Assembly: GCA_028285525.1 (NCBI GenBank)
Contig: JANQOZ010000060.1
Location: forward strand, 1-64,000
DNA from: Lysobacterales bacterium
GTDB taxonomy: Bacteria > Pseudomonadota > Gammaproteobacteria > Xanthomonadales > SZUA-38
Length of the DNA stretch: 64,000 nt
Reading direction: 5' to 3'
Position 1 is the stretch's first letter. Each line of letters opens with the position of its first letter. This document shows, piece by piece, positions 47,159 to 56,969 of this stretch. The translations under genes were made by a program, and so were the position numbers. The notes beneath the pieces were generated by a model. The model made no database searches and was not told the origin of the DNA. It was given only the letters and a program-made list of their open reading frames with translations.

Positions 47159-49087
47159 CTAGGGCCCGGCGCCGATGTGCTTTTCGAAGAACTTCTCCAT
47201 CGCCGTGTACAGTTCGATGCGGTTTTCCTCTTTACTGAAACCGTGTCCTTCGTTGTCCTTCACCATCCACTCATACGGCTTGTTGTGCTTCTCCATCTCC
47301 TTGCGCAAACGGGTCGCATGCTCGTACTTCACGCGTGGATCCTTGCGGCCGTGCACGATGAAGATCGGTGCCTTGATCTTGTCAACGTGGTTGATCGGGG
47401 AGGCTTCAGCCAGCATTTCGGCATCCTTCTCAGGATCACCCACCTGCTGCTTCATCTGCTCTTTGCCCAGGTTCCAGGCCTTCGGCATGGTGTCGAACAG
47501 CAGGCCGATATCGACCACGCCAACGTAGTTGACGCCACACTTGTAAAGGTCAGGCGTGGTGGTCACGCCGGCCATGGTGGCGTAGCCGCCGTAGCTGCCG
47601 CCGTAGATGCAGATGCGGTCGGAATTGGCGATACCTTCCTCAACCGCCCAGTTCACCGCGTCGGTGATGTCGTCCTGCATGGTCCGACCCCACTGACGGT
47701 AGGAGGCCTCCAGGTGCTTGCGGCCGTAGCCGGTTGAACCGCGGAAGTTCATCTGCAGTACCGCGTAGCCGCGGTTGGCGAGGAACTGGTGCTCAGAGTT
47801 GAAGCCCCAAAAGTCGCGGGCCCAGGGGCCGCCGTGCGGGTTGACGATCAGCGGCAGGTTTTCGGTTTCGCCATTGGTCGGCAGCGTCAGATAGCCGTGG
47901 ATGGTCATGCCATCGCGCGAGGTGTAGGTGATGGGCTTCATCGGCGCCATGTCTTCCGGCTCGATCCAGGACCGGGGCTCAGCCAGGAACTCCAGCTTCT
48001 GCGTCTTACGGTTGTACAGGTAGAAGCTACCGGGGTCCGTATCGCTGCTGGCGGAGACCACAAACAGGTCTTCGTCCTTATTGGCGCTGGTCAGCGAAAC
48101 CACCAGATCGGGAAACGCCTTGTCCAGCGACGCGCGCATCTGGGTGTAGCTGTCGTCCAGACCTTCCCAGCGGGGCTTGGAGTCGAAATAGGTGGCCGCA
48201 ACTACCTTCTCCTGCACGTCGGAGAAGATCAGACCACCGGCGTCGACGGTCTCGTTGTGGAAGATCATGTCGCCGTAGGTCTTGGCTTCCGGATCGAAGC
48301 GGTAGATCGCGGCGGTGTCGTGGTCCTTCTGCGATACAACAAACCAGGTGCGGTTGTCGTAGTCGAAGCCGAGAGGCTGGAACGCGTTGCGGTCGTTCCA
48401 CTTGGCGCGGGCAACCACTTCCCACTCGGAGTCTTCGTCCTTGCGGTACCAGGCTTCCTGGAACAGCTTGTCCTGAGCAAAGGCGCCTCGGATCTTGCCG
48501 TCGTGGTCGGTGATCCAGCCGGCGACCGTGCCGGGGTTCCGCTCAACCATCTTCATGCCGCCGTTGCGGATGTTCATCTTGTAAACGTCCGGCACGCCAA
48601 CGCGGCGCTCGTCGTACGAGATCAGCACGTGCTTCTTGTCGTCCTCGAGGGTGTCGAGCAGCGTGGGGGACGGAATACCGCCGGGGCCGGCCGAGTTGGC
48701 TTCCAGCGGATTGATCAGCGTCGTGATCCGACCGCCTTTGCGGTCGACGGCATACATCGAAATGGCTTCGATACCGTCAGCGTCGACGCCGAAGATGATG
48801 CGGTCGTCCGACACCCAGGTGTAGCCGGCCACGTCCTGATCTTCCAGAGCGGTGATGAACTTGGACTTGGACCGATCCTTGAGGTCGATGATCGCCAGAT
48901 TGCGTCGATTTTTGGCCGGCGCGATCGCAGCCAGGTATTTGCCGTTGGGTGAAACGGTCATCTGGGAGTACTGGGAGTTCTTGAAGAAATCTTCGACCGA
49001 GTACTGTTTCGCGATCGCCGACGTGGTGAGCAGCAGCAGCGCTGCCATCGCCGTGGCAACGCGTAAAGACTTGCCTGTTACCTGCAT
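47159..49087 (-). CDS. Exported S9-family prolyl oligopeptidase-like peptidase
   Basis: 642 residues with a signal peptide (RVATAMAALLLLTTSAIAKQ). An N-terminal beta-propeller (about 30-380) has WVSDDRIIFG and repeats, followed by an alpha/beta hydrolase domain: NPHGGPWARDFWGF, the nucleophile in GGSYGGYATM, aspartate in HGRKDPRV and histidine in NEGHGF. It probably cleaves peptides in the periplasm, as acylaminoacyl-peptidase-like S9C enzymes do. AGGAGG sits 7 bases before the ATG, and a TATAAT lies further upstream at 49145. The terminator at 47065-47100 ends the transcript. Confidence 0.93.
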   Translation of the reverse strand: MQVTGKSLRVATAMAALLLLTTSAIAKQYSVEDFFKNSQYSQMTVSPNGKYLAAIAPAKNRRNLAIIDLKDRSKSKFITALEDQDVAGYTWVSDDRIIFGVDADGIEAISMYAVDRKGGRITTLINPLEANSAGPGGIPSPTLLDTLEDDKKHVLISYDERRVGVPDVYKMNIRNGGMKMVERNPGTVAGWITDHDGKIRGAFAQDKLFQEAWYRKDEDSEWEVVARAKWNDRNAFQPLGFDYDNRTWFVVSQKDHDTAAIYRFDPEAKTYGDMIFHNETVDAGGLIFSDVQEKVVAATYFDSKPRWEGLDDSYTQMRASLDKAFPDLVVSLTSANKDEDLFVVSASSDTDPGSFYLYNRKTQKLEFLAEPRSWIEPEDMAPMKPITYTSRDGMTIHGYLTLPTNGETENLPLIVNPHGGPWARDFWGFNSEHQFLANRGYAVLQMNFRGSTGYGRKHLEASYRQWGRTMQDDITDAVNWAVEEGIANSDRICIYGGSYGGYATMAGVTTTPDLYKCGVNYVGVVDIGLLFDTMPKAWNLGKEQMKQQVGDPEKDAEMLAEASPINHVDKIKAPIFIVHGRKDPRVKYEHATRLRKEMEKHNKPYEWMVKDNEGHGFSKEENRIELYTAMEKFFEKHIGAGP

Positions 49088-49144
49088 CTGGGGTCCTCCT
49101 GAAAACTGAACTTAAGCAACAATTGCAACGAATTGAGGTGGCGT

Positions 49145-49150
49145 ATTATA
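49145..49150 (-). promoter_or_regulatory. Consensus -10 box upstream of the S9 peptidase gene
   Basis: A perfect minus-strand TATAAT, 57 bases before the ATG at 49087. TTGACC occurs 23 bases further up, too far for a normal spacer. The leader contains GCAACAATT-GCAACGAATT-type near-direct repeats (seen on the plus strand). Confidence 0.4.
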
Positions 49151-49248
49151 ACGTCGCTGCCCGCGCTGTGCTGGGTCAATCGTCATGGCCGTCGAAACGC
49201 CTTGTTCTGCGTGATTACAATAGGTTAGCCGCCACTTAAGGGAAGCTC

Positions 49249-50379
49249 TTGGGTACCGCCTTCAGTCTGCAACAGTCGCTGCTGGCAGTGATGCTGTCAC
49301 TGGCGGGGCTCGGATACGCCGCTTCCTTTCAGCGCTATCGATTTGCGCTCGGTTGGCTGATCCTGCTGTGGCTGGCGCTGGGGCTGGGTGCGGGTCCGCT
49401 GTCCACGGGCCTGGGTTTCGGAATCGAGCACGACGTGGTGCAGGTGGTGAACGGCTGGCTGCCCTGGAACCTCCTGGCGCTGGCGCTCCTGCCCCGCATT
49501 CCCTTGTTTTCCCGTGCGGTCATCGCCATCGCGGTCCTGCTGATCCTCCAGCAGGCGGTCCCGCTGATGCTGGACCCGGAAGACCTGGCCAGTCGGCTGA
49601 CCCTGAATCAGTGGCTGGTGAGCTGGCTGCCGGCCGACGTGCACGGTTATCTGCTGCCGCTGGAACCCAAGCTGCTGACCATTGCGTGCCTGGCATTTTT
49701 TATTCGCTGGCAGAAAAGCCACAGCGCCTCGGAGCTTTTTCTCTTCCTGCTGAGCTGCGCCATGCTGATGGCCAGCCTGCGGCCGGCCTACGCCTATCCG
49801 TGCTTTCTGGCGGCATGCGCCTGCATGATGCTGGGCGTCCTTCTGGCCTCACACGACATGGCGTTCGTCGATCCGCTGACGCGACTGAAAAACCGCCGTG
49901 CCCTGGACAACGCGATGAAAACGCTGTCCGGTAACTTTGCCATCGCCATGCTCGATATCGATCACTTCAAAAAGGTCAACGACCGCTTCGGCCACGATTT
50001 TGGCGATCAGGTGCTCAGGATGGTGGCGGCGCGAGTTCGACGTCTTCGCCTGTGCCAGCCCTACCGCTATGGCGGAGAGGAGTTCTGCCTGCTGTTTCGA
50101 GGCCGTACGCTAGTTGAGGCGAAGAAACGCTGTGAGCAAATCCGCCAGGAGATTTCCAGTCGGCCAGTGGCCATGCGCGGTATGGGACGACCCCACCGCA
50201 AGCCGCTGAAGAAGTCGGCGTACCGCCAGAAGGTGCCGAGCGTGAAGGCGACCGTCAGCATCGGAGTGGCCCACAGCAGCAAGCATGCCGGGGATGCGCA
50301 GACCGTAGTGGCGGCCGCCGACAAGGCGCTCTATCGGGCCAAAAAGGGCGGCAGGAACCGGGTTGAGGTGTCCCGCTGA
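49249..50379 (+). CDS. Membrane GGDEF (diguanylate cyclase) protein
   Basis: 376 residues. The first about 200 contain six or seven hydrophobic helices (for example GWLILLWLALGLGAG, AVIAIAVLLILQQAV). The C-terminal domain is GGDEF: DPLTRLKNRRALD, AIAMLDIDHFKKVNDRFGHDFGD and RYGGEEFCLLF (active GGEEF form), ending in ADKALYRAKKGGRNRV. No RxxD inhibitory site precedes the GGEEF (LRLC there), so product inhibition is not expected by this route. It has a basic insertion before the last strands (RPHRKPLKKSAYRQK). The start is TTG at 49249 after AAGGGA. It probably makes cyclic di-GMP. Confidence 0.88.
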   Translation: MGTAFSLQQSLLAVMLSLAGLGYAASFQRYRFALGWLILLWLALGLGAGPLSTGLGFGIEHDVVQVVNGWLPWNLLALALLPRIPLFSRAVIAIAVLLILQQAVPLMLDPEDLASRLTLNQWLVSWLPADVHGYLLPLEPKLLTIACLAFFIRWQKSHSASELFLFLLSCAMLMASLRPAYAYPCFLAACACMMLGVLLASHDMAFVDPLTRLKNRRALDNAMKTLSGNFAIAMLDIDHFKKVNDRFGHDFGDQVLRMVAARVRRLRLCQPYRYGGEEFCLLFRGRTLVEAKKRCEQIRQEISSRPVAMRGMGRPHRKPLKKSAYRQKVPSVKATVSIGVAHSSKHAGDAQTVVAAADKALYRAKKGGRNRVEVSR

Positions 50380-50453
50380 GCCGGCTTGTCGCCTGGTGCA
50401 GGTGGGCGCGAAAACCCACCGGCATGGAATCAAACTGTCTTCGTGGCGGTCAC

Positions 50454-51935
50454 ATGCTTGTGTTCGACACCCTTAAGCAACTCGCGGGGCGGCTCCCACA
50501 AACGCCTGCAGGTTCGCCCCGGCTGGTCCTTGCCCCTGTTCTGGTTTTGGCACTGTTCGCCAATACTGCAGTGGCCGATCCGCCGCGGCTCCACCACTAC
50601 CAGCTGACGATCAGCGAAGATCTCAAGACGCTGGCCGTGCGTGCTGAGCTCGCCAGCCGCGTGAGAACGATTCGGTCGCGCAACAGCGACACGGCCGAGT
50701 TTGTCAGCGGGCTTACGAGCTGCGCCGGGCAGCCGCTGAAGCGATCGGGGCGCAGCATCGAGCTGCCGCCCAGCGTTTCGTGCCTGACCTATCGTTTCGA
50801 TCTGGCCGGCGCGGCCGCCAGCCAGCGCCGCAGCTGGGTCACGCTGGCTCCCTCTAACCTGCTGATCAAGCCGTCAGACTGGCTGTTTCGTCCTCGGGTT
50901 TCCGCCGAGAGCGAGCTCGAGCTGAAGTTCGACCTGCCGCCCGGCGTCATGCTTTCGGTTCCCTGGCCCGACGGCGACCAGCCGGGAACCTACCGCCTCG
51001 GCGCATCGCCCGGCAGTTCCGACGCGATGCTCGCGCTGGGCACTTTCGAGCAGCGCGAGATCGCCGTGCCCGGAGCCTCGCTCAGGGTCAGCCTGCTGCG
51101 CGACGACCAGGGCGCGATGGACGGTGACAAAATGGGCGCCTGGCTGAAGCAGGCCGCCAGTGGCGTTGCGCTGGCCCACGGCCGGTTTCCCAATCCCAGT
51201 CCCCAGGTGATTGTCGTTCCGGCCCGCGGCAGCCGCAGCTCGCCGGTGCCGTTCGGCCGGGTCATTCGCGACGGCGGCGAGGCCGTGCAGTTTTTTGTCG
51301 ACCCGGATCGGTCGCTCGAGGATCTACTCGGTGACTGGACCGCAACTCATGAATTCGCCCACCTGCTGCTGCCCTACGTCAAGGATCGCTGGGTGTCAGA
51401 AGGGTTCGCCAGCTACTATCAAAATGTGCTGATGGCGCGCAGCGGCTACTACAGCGAGCTCAAGGGCTGGACCAAGCTGCACGCCGGCATCGAGCGGGCG
51501 CGGGCCGTCAGGCCCCTGATGAGCCCCGCCGCGACCTCGGGGCGGGGGCGCATGCCCCGCATGATGGTGTACTGGAGCGGCTCAGCGCTCGCGCTGCTGG
51601 GAGACGTCCGCCAGCGCCAGCTCAGCGGCGGCGAGGAAAGCCTGGGAATTGTGCTCGGTCGACTGGCCGACTGCTGTTTGCCTTCCGCCACCACCTGGGA
51701 TGCCGAGCGTTTCTTCGCGCAGCTCGACGAACTCTCCGAGCACAAGGTCTGGATGGACCTGTTTCGCCAGCACGCGAAAAGCCCGGGCGTCCCCGATCTG
51801 ACGGCGCTTTACGCTCAGCTGGGTCTCGAGATTGGTGCTGATGATCAGATCGTGCTGAACGACAGCGCGCCGCGGGCGGACCTCCGCCGCGCGCTGATGG
51901 GTCCCGCAGTCGAGGGAATCGCTGCGGACCGCTAA
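50454..51935 (+). CDS. Exported M61-like gluzincin metallopeptidase, second copy
   Basis: About 493 residues. A signal-anchor/signal peptide (RLVLAPVLVLALFANTAVA) follows a polar N-terminus. The zinc site is ATHEFAHLLLPYV (HExxH form) with the second glutamate in WVSEGFASYYQNVL, the M61/gluzincin layout. The arrangement parallels the protein at 27992-29200, though overall identity looks low. It is preceded by a beta-rich half with paired cysteines (SCAGQPL, SVSCLTYRF). ATG at 50454 has GGCGG upstream; ATG at 50424 is the alternative. The role is likely periplasmic peptide cleavage. It is downstream of the GGDEF gene, with a 74-base gap holding a small GGTGGG/CCCACC hairpin. Confidence 0.72.
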   Translation: MLVFDTLKQLAGRLPQTPAGSPRLVLAPVLVLALFANTAVADPPRLHHYQLTISEDLKTLAVRAELASRVRTIRSRNSDTAEFVSGLTSCAGQPLKRSGRSIELPPSVSCLTYRFDLAGAAASQRRSWVTLAPSNLLIKPSDWLFRPRVSAESELELKFDLPPGVMLSVPWPDGDQPGTYRLGASPGSSDAMLALGTFEQREIAVPGASLRVSLLRDDQGAMDGDKMGAWLKQAASGVALAHGRFPNPSPQVIVVPARGSRSSPVPFGRVIRDGGEAVQFFVDPDRSLEDLLGDWTATHEFAHLLLPYVKDRWVSEGFASYYQNVLMARSGYYSELKGWTKLHAGIERARAVRPLMSPAATSGRGRMPRMMVYWSGSALALLGDVRQRQLSGGEESLGIVLGRLADCCLPSATTWDAERFFAQLDELSEHKVWMDLFRQHAKSPGVPDLTALYAQLGLEIGADDQIVLNDSAPRADLRRALMGPAVEGIAADR

Positions 51936-52007
51936 AGGCCCGCCGTTGCCTTGCTGACCACGATCGCGCACCATGCGCGGTCAACCACGGTCCAACCTGA
52001 TACGCCC

Positions 52008-53183
52008 ATGAGCCATCTCAAATTTGCCCTGGTGCTGGGTGGCTGCATGGGCGCGGCGTCTTTCGGGATCGATTCTCTGGCGCCGGTTCTGCCGCTGCTG
52101 GCCGGAGAGTTCGGCATCAGCCCCGGCCAAAGCCAGCTCGCGCTGACGCTGGGGATGCTGGGGTTTTCCATCGGTCAGATTCCCGCCGGTATGGCCTCGG
52201 ACCGTTACGGTCGCCGCCTGGTGCTATACAGCGCGCTGTCGGTCTTCTCACTCACGTCTCTGGCCGCCATGGCGCTGTCCGATTTTGGGTCGCTGCTGGG
52301 TTTGCGGGCGATCCAGGGACTGTCGTTAGCCGGCCTCGCCGTGAGCGCCCGCGCGATCGTTCGGGATGTGGCCAGCGGCGTCGACGCGGGTGCGCTGATG
52401 TCGTCGGTCACAACGGTGATGGCGACAGCCACCGTAGCGGCGCCGCTTGTCGGCGGGTTTTTCGGGGCGCACTTCGGCTGGCGCTCGGCTTTTCTGGTGA
52501 TGGCGGGCTACGGGATCATCTGTCTCCTGCCGGTGCGAAGCGTGGTGCCCGCGGCCGGCCGCCGCCCTCGGCAGCAGTCCCCCTGGCGCCAGCTCGGGGC
52601 GAGCGTTCGCTCTTTTGTCGGCAATCGCCAGAGCGTGCGAGGGGTGCTGGTCAACGCGGCGGCGTTCAGCGGCCTGTTCGGCTTCATGACCGCGGCGGCG
52701 GGCGTGGCCAAGGACGTCTACGCGCTGCCGCAGTGGATGCTCGGCCCCGCGATCGCGTTGATTCCTCTGATGCTGGTGGCGGCCTCGCAGATCAGCCGCC
52801 GTATCGTACGGTCGCTGGGGCTGCGGCGGCAGGAGCGCCTGGCCGTCAGTCTCCTGGGTCTGGCGGCCGTGGGTCAGCTGCTCGGGGCCCTGCTGGGCAC
52901 GCCGCCGCTGAGCCTGGTCTGGGGTCTGGCGATGTTTTACGCGCTGGGGTTTGGTCTCCTCATGCCGGTGGTGACCGCGCTGGTGCTCGATCCGCAGCCT
53001 CGTTCCGCAGGCTTTGCGGCGGCGATTCTCGGGACCAGTCAGTCCGCCGCCGGGGCAACGGCTTCGGTGCTGATGGCCGCAACGTACAACCAGTCGGTGG
53101 TGCCCCTGTGCGTCCTGATGGGAGCGTCCGGGGTGCTCGCCGGCGGCGTGCTGCTCGCGCTTGGAGACCGCAAGTCCGATTGA
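52008..53183 (+). CDS. MFS transporter, Bcr/CflA drug-resistance type
   Basis: 391 residues with twelve hydrophobic segments. Motif A lies in GQIPAGMASDRYGRRLVLY, and GLRAIQGLSLAGLAVSARAIVRD matches the Bcr/CflA subfamily (motif C region PLVGGFFGAHFGWRSAF follows). Such pumps export drugs or small metabolites with proton motive force. ATG at 52008 begins the conserved region; an upstream TTG at 51951 would add unconserved residues. No local regulator is adjacent. Confidence 0.88.
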   Translation: MSHLKFALVLGGCMGAASFGIDSLAPVLPLLAGEFGISPGQSQLALTLGMLGFSIGQIPAGMASDRYGRRLVLYSALSVFSLTSLAAMALSDFGSLLGLRAIQGLSLAGLAVSARAIVRDVASGVDAGALMSSVTTVMATATVAAPLVGGFFGAHFGWRSAFLVMAGYGIICLLPVRSVVPAAGRRPRQQSPWRQLGASVRSFVGNRQSVRGVLVNAAAFSGLFGFMTAAAGVAKDVYALPQWMLGPAIALIPLMLVAASQISRRIVRSLGLRRQERLAVSLLGLAAVGQLLGALLGTPPLSLVWGLAMFYALGFGLLMPVVTALVLDPQPRSAGFAAAILGTSQSAAGATASVLMAATYNQSVVPLCVLMGASGVLAGGVLLALGDRKSD

Positions 53184-53278
53184 GTCGGCCGGTGCGGCTC
53201 ATGCTGCGCCAAAACCCCTTCAGTTTGCCCGGCGGCGGCCGATAGTTTGGCTAGATCATCAGAGTCAAACGGCAAGTC

Positions 53279-55249
53279 ATGTCCAACAGCACTGCAGTCA
53301 AGTCTCCCGCGAAGGCAACCGCCGCCGCCGAAGGCCCAGTCGAGAAGGAAAAAATCCCTGACCAGGCCGCCAGCAACGACGGCGAGGACGCGCTGGCCAA
53401 ACTGCTGGTCGCCGACGGCGTTATCACGCAGAAAGATCTGGAAAAAGGTCAGCGTGTCGTCGCCAAGCTGGGCCGCGAGTCCACCGTCCTGGCGGTGCTC
53501 AAGCAGATGGGTGTCGTTCAGGAGGAGCAGATCTGCGAGGTCTGCAAGAACCATCGGTTCGAACTGCCGCTGGGTGATCTCCTCATGGAGATGGGGTACA
53601 TCTCGCGCGCAGAACTGCGCGTTGCGCTGAAGCTGCAGAAGTCTTCGTCCAAGGGCGAAAAGCTCGGCGAGATCCTGGTCAAGAAACGTGTGATCAAGGA
53701 AAAGGACCTGGCCCGGATTCTGGCCAGCCAGGTCGGCATGGACTTTGTCGAGCTGAACGTGTCCGACTGCGACGACAGCTGGGTGGAAAAAATCTCGGCG
53801 GAAAAAGCGATTCAGCATGGACTGTTTCCGATCAAAGAGGTCGACGACACGCTGCTGGTCGCGTTCTCCGATCCGCTGAGCGAATCGGCCCAGACGGTTG
53901 CCGGTCAGCTGTTCCAGCATCCGATCCTGCCGGCGGTGACCACCCAGAGCGCAATTCGCAACGCGGCCGCGGCGCTGGGCCGTCGGCGCAGCCGCCAGGC
54001 GGTGATGGCCGACGACATCGACAAGTCCAGCCCGCAGGGGCTGGTCAACTCCATGATTCAGTCGGCGGTGGCCCGCGGCGCCAGCGACCTGCACATCGAA
54101 CCGCTCAAGGAGCGCGTCCGGGTGCGATTTCGCATCGATGGCGTGCTGCGCGAGCACGCCGACTTTGGCCACGACAAGCTCCCGGCGGTCGTTTCCCGGC
54201 TGAAGGTGCTGGCTGAAGCGGATATCTCCGAGCGCCGCCGCCACCAGGACGGCAGGATTCTGTTCGAAGACCCCAAGTCGGGCGCGGTGTTCGACATGCG
54301 CGCGTCGTTCTACGTGACCGTCCACGGCGAAGCCGTTGTGCTGCGGGTGTTGAACAACAACAACACGGTGCTGGACATGTCGCAGCTCGGCATGTCGCCC
54401 GCGATGCAGGAGCGGTTCAAGTATCAGGGTCTGGACACGCCGAGCGGCGTCATCATCGTGACCGGACCCACCGGGTCAGGCAAAACGACCACGCTCTACA
54501 GCTGCGTCAATCATCTGAACAACGAAACCACCAGCATCATCACCGCCGAGGATCCGGTGGAATATGTGGTCGACGGGATCTCTCAGTGTTCGCTCAACAA
54601 CAAGCTCGGGCTGACGTTTGAGGAATCCCTGCGCCACATGGTGCGCCAGGATCCGGACGTGATCGTGCTCGGGGAGATTCGGGATGCGTTTTCGGCCGAA
54701 AGCGCGATCCAGGCTGCGCTGACGGGCCACAAGGTGCTCACCACCTTTCACACCGAAGACAGCATCGGCGGCCTGCTGCGGCTGCTGAATATGGATATCG
54801 AGGCGTTCCTTATTTCATCCACGGTGGTTTGTGTGGTGGCCCAGCGCCTGATCCGCCGGATCTGCCCGGATTGCTCGACGCCGGCGGAGCCTGAGTCGCG
54901 GGATTTGCAGCTGATCGGCTGGTCGGCCAAAGACGCCCAGGGCGGCGACTTCAGCGTAGGCGCCGGCTGCGAATCGTGTCACTACACCGGCTATCGGGGA
55001 CGGGTCGCCGTGTTCGAGATCCTGGTGCTGACCGAGGCCGTGCGCGACGCCATCATCGCGCGCCGGACTTCGGCGCAGATTCGCCAGATCAGCGTGGAGA
55101 CCTCCGGGCTGGTCACGCTGCTCGAAGACGGGCTGGAAAAGGCCGCGCGCGGATTAACAACGCTTGAGGAGGTGCGCCGGACGCTACCGCGACTCAGCTC
55201 ACCTCGACCCCTTATGGAACTAAGAAGACTGACAGGAAATTTGCAATGA
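53279..55249 (+). CDS. GspE/PilB-family secretion ATPase with MshEN domains
   Basis: 656 residues. An Ala/Lys-rich N-terminus precedes two MshEN-type helical modules (about 40-150); the stretch from LGDLLMEMGYIS to GEKLGEIL resembles the cyclic-di-GMP binding motif, although the arginine before the first LG is proline here. The ATPase core has GPTGSGKTTTLYS (Walker A), VIVLGEIRD (Walker B), TFHTEDS and the zinc-type pairs ICPDC and CESC. These ATPases drive type II secretion or type IV pili. No other secretion or pilus gene is in the window, so it is an orphan locally. Its stop overlaps the first HDOD gene (ATGA). Confidence 0.9.
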   Translation: MSNSTAVKSPAKATAAAEGPVEKEKIPDQAASNDGEDALAKLLVADGVITQKDLEKGQRVVAKLGRESTVLAVLKQMGVVQEEQICEVCKNHRFELPLGDLLMEMGYISRAELRVALKLQKSSSKGEKLGEILVKKRVIKEKDLARILASQVGMDFVELNVSDCDDSWVEKISAEKAIQHGLFPIKEVDDTLLVAFSDPLSESAQTVAGQLFQHPILPAVTTQSAIRNAAAALGRRRSRQAVMADDIDKSSPQGLVNSMIQSAVARGASDLHIEPLKERVRVRFRIDGVLREHADFGHDKLPAVVSRLKVLAEADISERRRHQDGRILFEDPKSGAVFDMRASFYVTVHGEAVVLRVLNNNNTVLDMSQLGMSPAMQERFKYQGLDTPSGVIIVTGPTGSGKTTTLYSCVNHLNNETTSIITAEDPVEYVVDGISQCSLNNKLGLTFEESLRHMVRQDPDVIVLGEIRDAFSAESAIQAALTGHKVLTTFHTEDSIGGLLRLLNMDIEAFLISSTVVCVVAQRLIRRICPDCSTPAEPESRDLQLIGWSAKDAQGGDFSVGAGCESCHYTGYRGRVAVFEILVLTEAVRDAIIARRTSAQIRQISVETSGLVTLLEDGLEKAARGLTTLEEVRRTLPRLSSPRPLMELRRLTGNLQ

Positions 55250-56100
55250 CCCAGGCCGCTTCCCTCGTAGACATGATCAACACCAAGCTCGCTTCGGGAG
55301 AAGTTGAGCTGCCGGTGTTCGACGATGTTGCCGTCAAGGTATATCGGGCCGTCCGCAAGGACGACCTGAGCGCCGACCAGATATGCCAGCTGATGGAGGA
55401 GGACCCGGTGCTCGTCGCCGAGGCCTTGCGAACCGCTAACTCGTCGTTTTTCTCGGGCCTGGGTGCGGTCACAACCCTGCGGGAGGCGATGGTGCGGGTT
55501 GGCGCCAAACAGGTAGCTGCGCTGGCGCTGGCGGCCGCGCAGAAGCGGCTTTACAGCCAGTCGAACGGCGTCTTCAAATCGCGCCTCCAAACGCTCTGGG
55601 CCCACACCTGCGCCGTCGCCATGGGTTCGCGCTGGGTCGCTCGCAAGGCCGGCTACCTCAACCTCGCTGACGAGGCTTACGTCGGCGGTCTGCTGCACGA
55701 CGTCGGCAAGGTGTCGCTCCTGGCCATTATCGAAAGCCTGGTCGACGACAAAAGCGCCGGCGTCGAAATCTCTGAGCACGTGGTCGACGTCACGCTCAAG
55801 CAACTTTACCCCGAGCACGGCGCCAAGCTGCTGGAACTGTGGAACCTGCCCGAGACCTTCCAGGACGTGGTTGCCCAGCAGGAGTCTACGGCCTTCGACG
55901 AAGGCAACGTGGTGCTCAGCATCGTCAGGCTGGTGGACAAGGCCTGCGCGAAAGAGGGCATCAGCGACTACCCGGATCCCAGCATCAGCCTCGAGACCAC
56001 CCGTGAGGCCCAGGTGCTTAACGTCAACGACATTGTGCTGGCCGAACTCCAGATTGTCGTGGAGGACGCCGGCAGCGAGGCCAGGAAGGAGGCAGCGTGA
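55246..56100 (+). CDS. HDOD domain protein (first)
   Basis: 284 residues. The HDOD core reads ICQLMEEDPVLVAEALRTAN then VTTLREAMVRVGAKQV and YVGGLLHDVGKVSLLAII, in which HD is retained. HDOD proteins are usually non-catalytic scaffolds in two-component and cyclic-di-GMP signalling and in type IV pilus control. It lies between the secretion ATPase and a second HDOD protein with 4-base or smaller overlaps on both sides, so coexpression is very likely and a partner role in the same assembly is plausible. Confidence 0.87.
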   Translation: MTQAASLVDMINTKLASGEVELPVFDDVAVKVYRAVRKDDLSADQICQLMEEDPVLVAEALRTANSSFFSGLGAVTTLREAMVRVGAKQVAALALAAAQKRLYSQSNGVFKSRLQTLWAHTCAVAMGSRWVARKAGYLNLADEAYVGGLLHDVGKVSLLAIIESLVDDKSAGVEISEHVVDVTLKQLYPEHGAKLLELWNLPETFQDVVAQQESTAFDEGNVVLSIVRLVDKACAKEGISDYPDPSISLETTREAQVLNVNDIVLAELQIVVEDAGSEARKEAA

Positions 56101-56969
56101 TGCTCGAAGCAGCCCAAGCAACCGAACCGCCGGCGGGACCCCCACCGGAATTTTTTGAGGACCTGTCCGCGGCGATCACCGCGGAAATCGAATCGGGGGA
56201 GCTGGAGCTGCCGCTGCTGCCGACCTCGGCGATGCAGGTCTTTCACCTCGCCAGCGATGCCGACGCGGATATCGGTAAGGTCGCGGGCATGATCGAGACC
56301 GATCAAAAGCTCGCCACCGGCGTGCTCCGCGTCGCCAACTCCGTAGCGTACAGCCCCCGCCAGGAGATCGTGACGCTGCGTCAGGCCATCATGCGCCTGG
56401 GGCTGAAGTCCCTCTGCGAAATTGTGCTGGGGGCCGCCTTTAAGGCAACGGTGTTTTCCGACGACCGCTACATGGAGCCGATGGAACGCTACTGGCGCAC
56501 CGGCATCGGCGCGGCCCTGTGGGCCAAGGAGCTGGCGCGGCTGCGGCGGAAGAATGTCGAGACCGCCTACCTGTGCGGCATGCTTCACAACGTCGGGCAG
56601 CCGATGACGCTGAAAATCATCTCCGGCATGGAGGACGCCCCCCCGTTTGACGACGCGCTCAGCGAGGTGATCGGACGCCACGCAACGCAGGTGGGCGGCA
56701 TCCTGGCCGATCGCTGGCAGCTGCCGGAGGTGGTCAAGACGTGCATCACCTACCACGATAATTTTGAGGCGGCTGAAAACTACCGCGACGAGGCTTGTGC
56801 GGTCCGCGCGGCGGTGGAGCTGCTGAACAGCTCCAGCGAAGAGGACGAAGATCCCGCGGCGCTGCTGATGTCTCAGCCGTGCTTCCAAGAGCTCAATATC
56901 TATCCTGATGATCTGGCCGGCCTCCTCGGACAGCGGTCCCGGCTGGCGCTTGCCCTGGAGTCGTTCTAA
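56100..56969 (+). CDS. HDOD domain protein (second)
   Basis: 289 residues. It parallels the preceding protein: AGMIETDQKLATGVLRVANS, IVTLRQAIMRLGLKSLCEIV, and YLCGMLHNVGQPMTLKI where HD is replaced by HN, so hydrolase activity is not expected. GGAGG lies 7 bases before the ATG at 56100; a GTG at 56097 is the alternative start. The two HDOD genes probably arose by tandem duplication followed by divergence. The stop is in TAATG shared with sthA. Confidence 0.86.
   Translation: MLEAAQATEPPAGPPPEFFEDLSAAITAEIESGELELPLLPTSAMQVFHLASDADADIGKVAGMIETDQKLATGVLRVANSVAYSPRQEIVTLRQAIMRLGLKSLCEIVLGAAFKATVFSDDRYMEPMERYWRTGIGAALWAKELARLRRKNVETAYLCGMLHNVGQPMTLKIISGMEDAPPFDDALSEVIGRHATQVGGILADRWQLPEVVKTCITYHDNFEAAENYRDEACAVRAAVELLNSSSEEDEDPAALLMSQPCFQELNIYPDDLAGLLGQRSRLALALESF

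Noticed and set aside
47789-48952. 387-codon plus-strand frame opposite the S9 peptidase
   Set aside because: Antisense of a complete S9 peptidase; no domain or start signal.
53039-54325. 428-codon minus-strand frame opposite the secretion ATPase
   Set aside because: Shadow of the GspE/PilB-type frame with no family signature.
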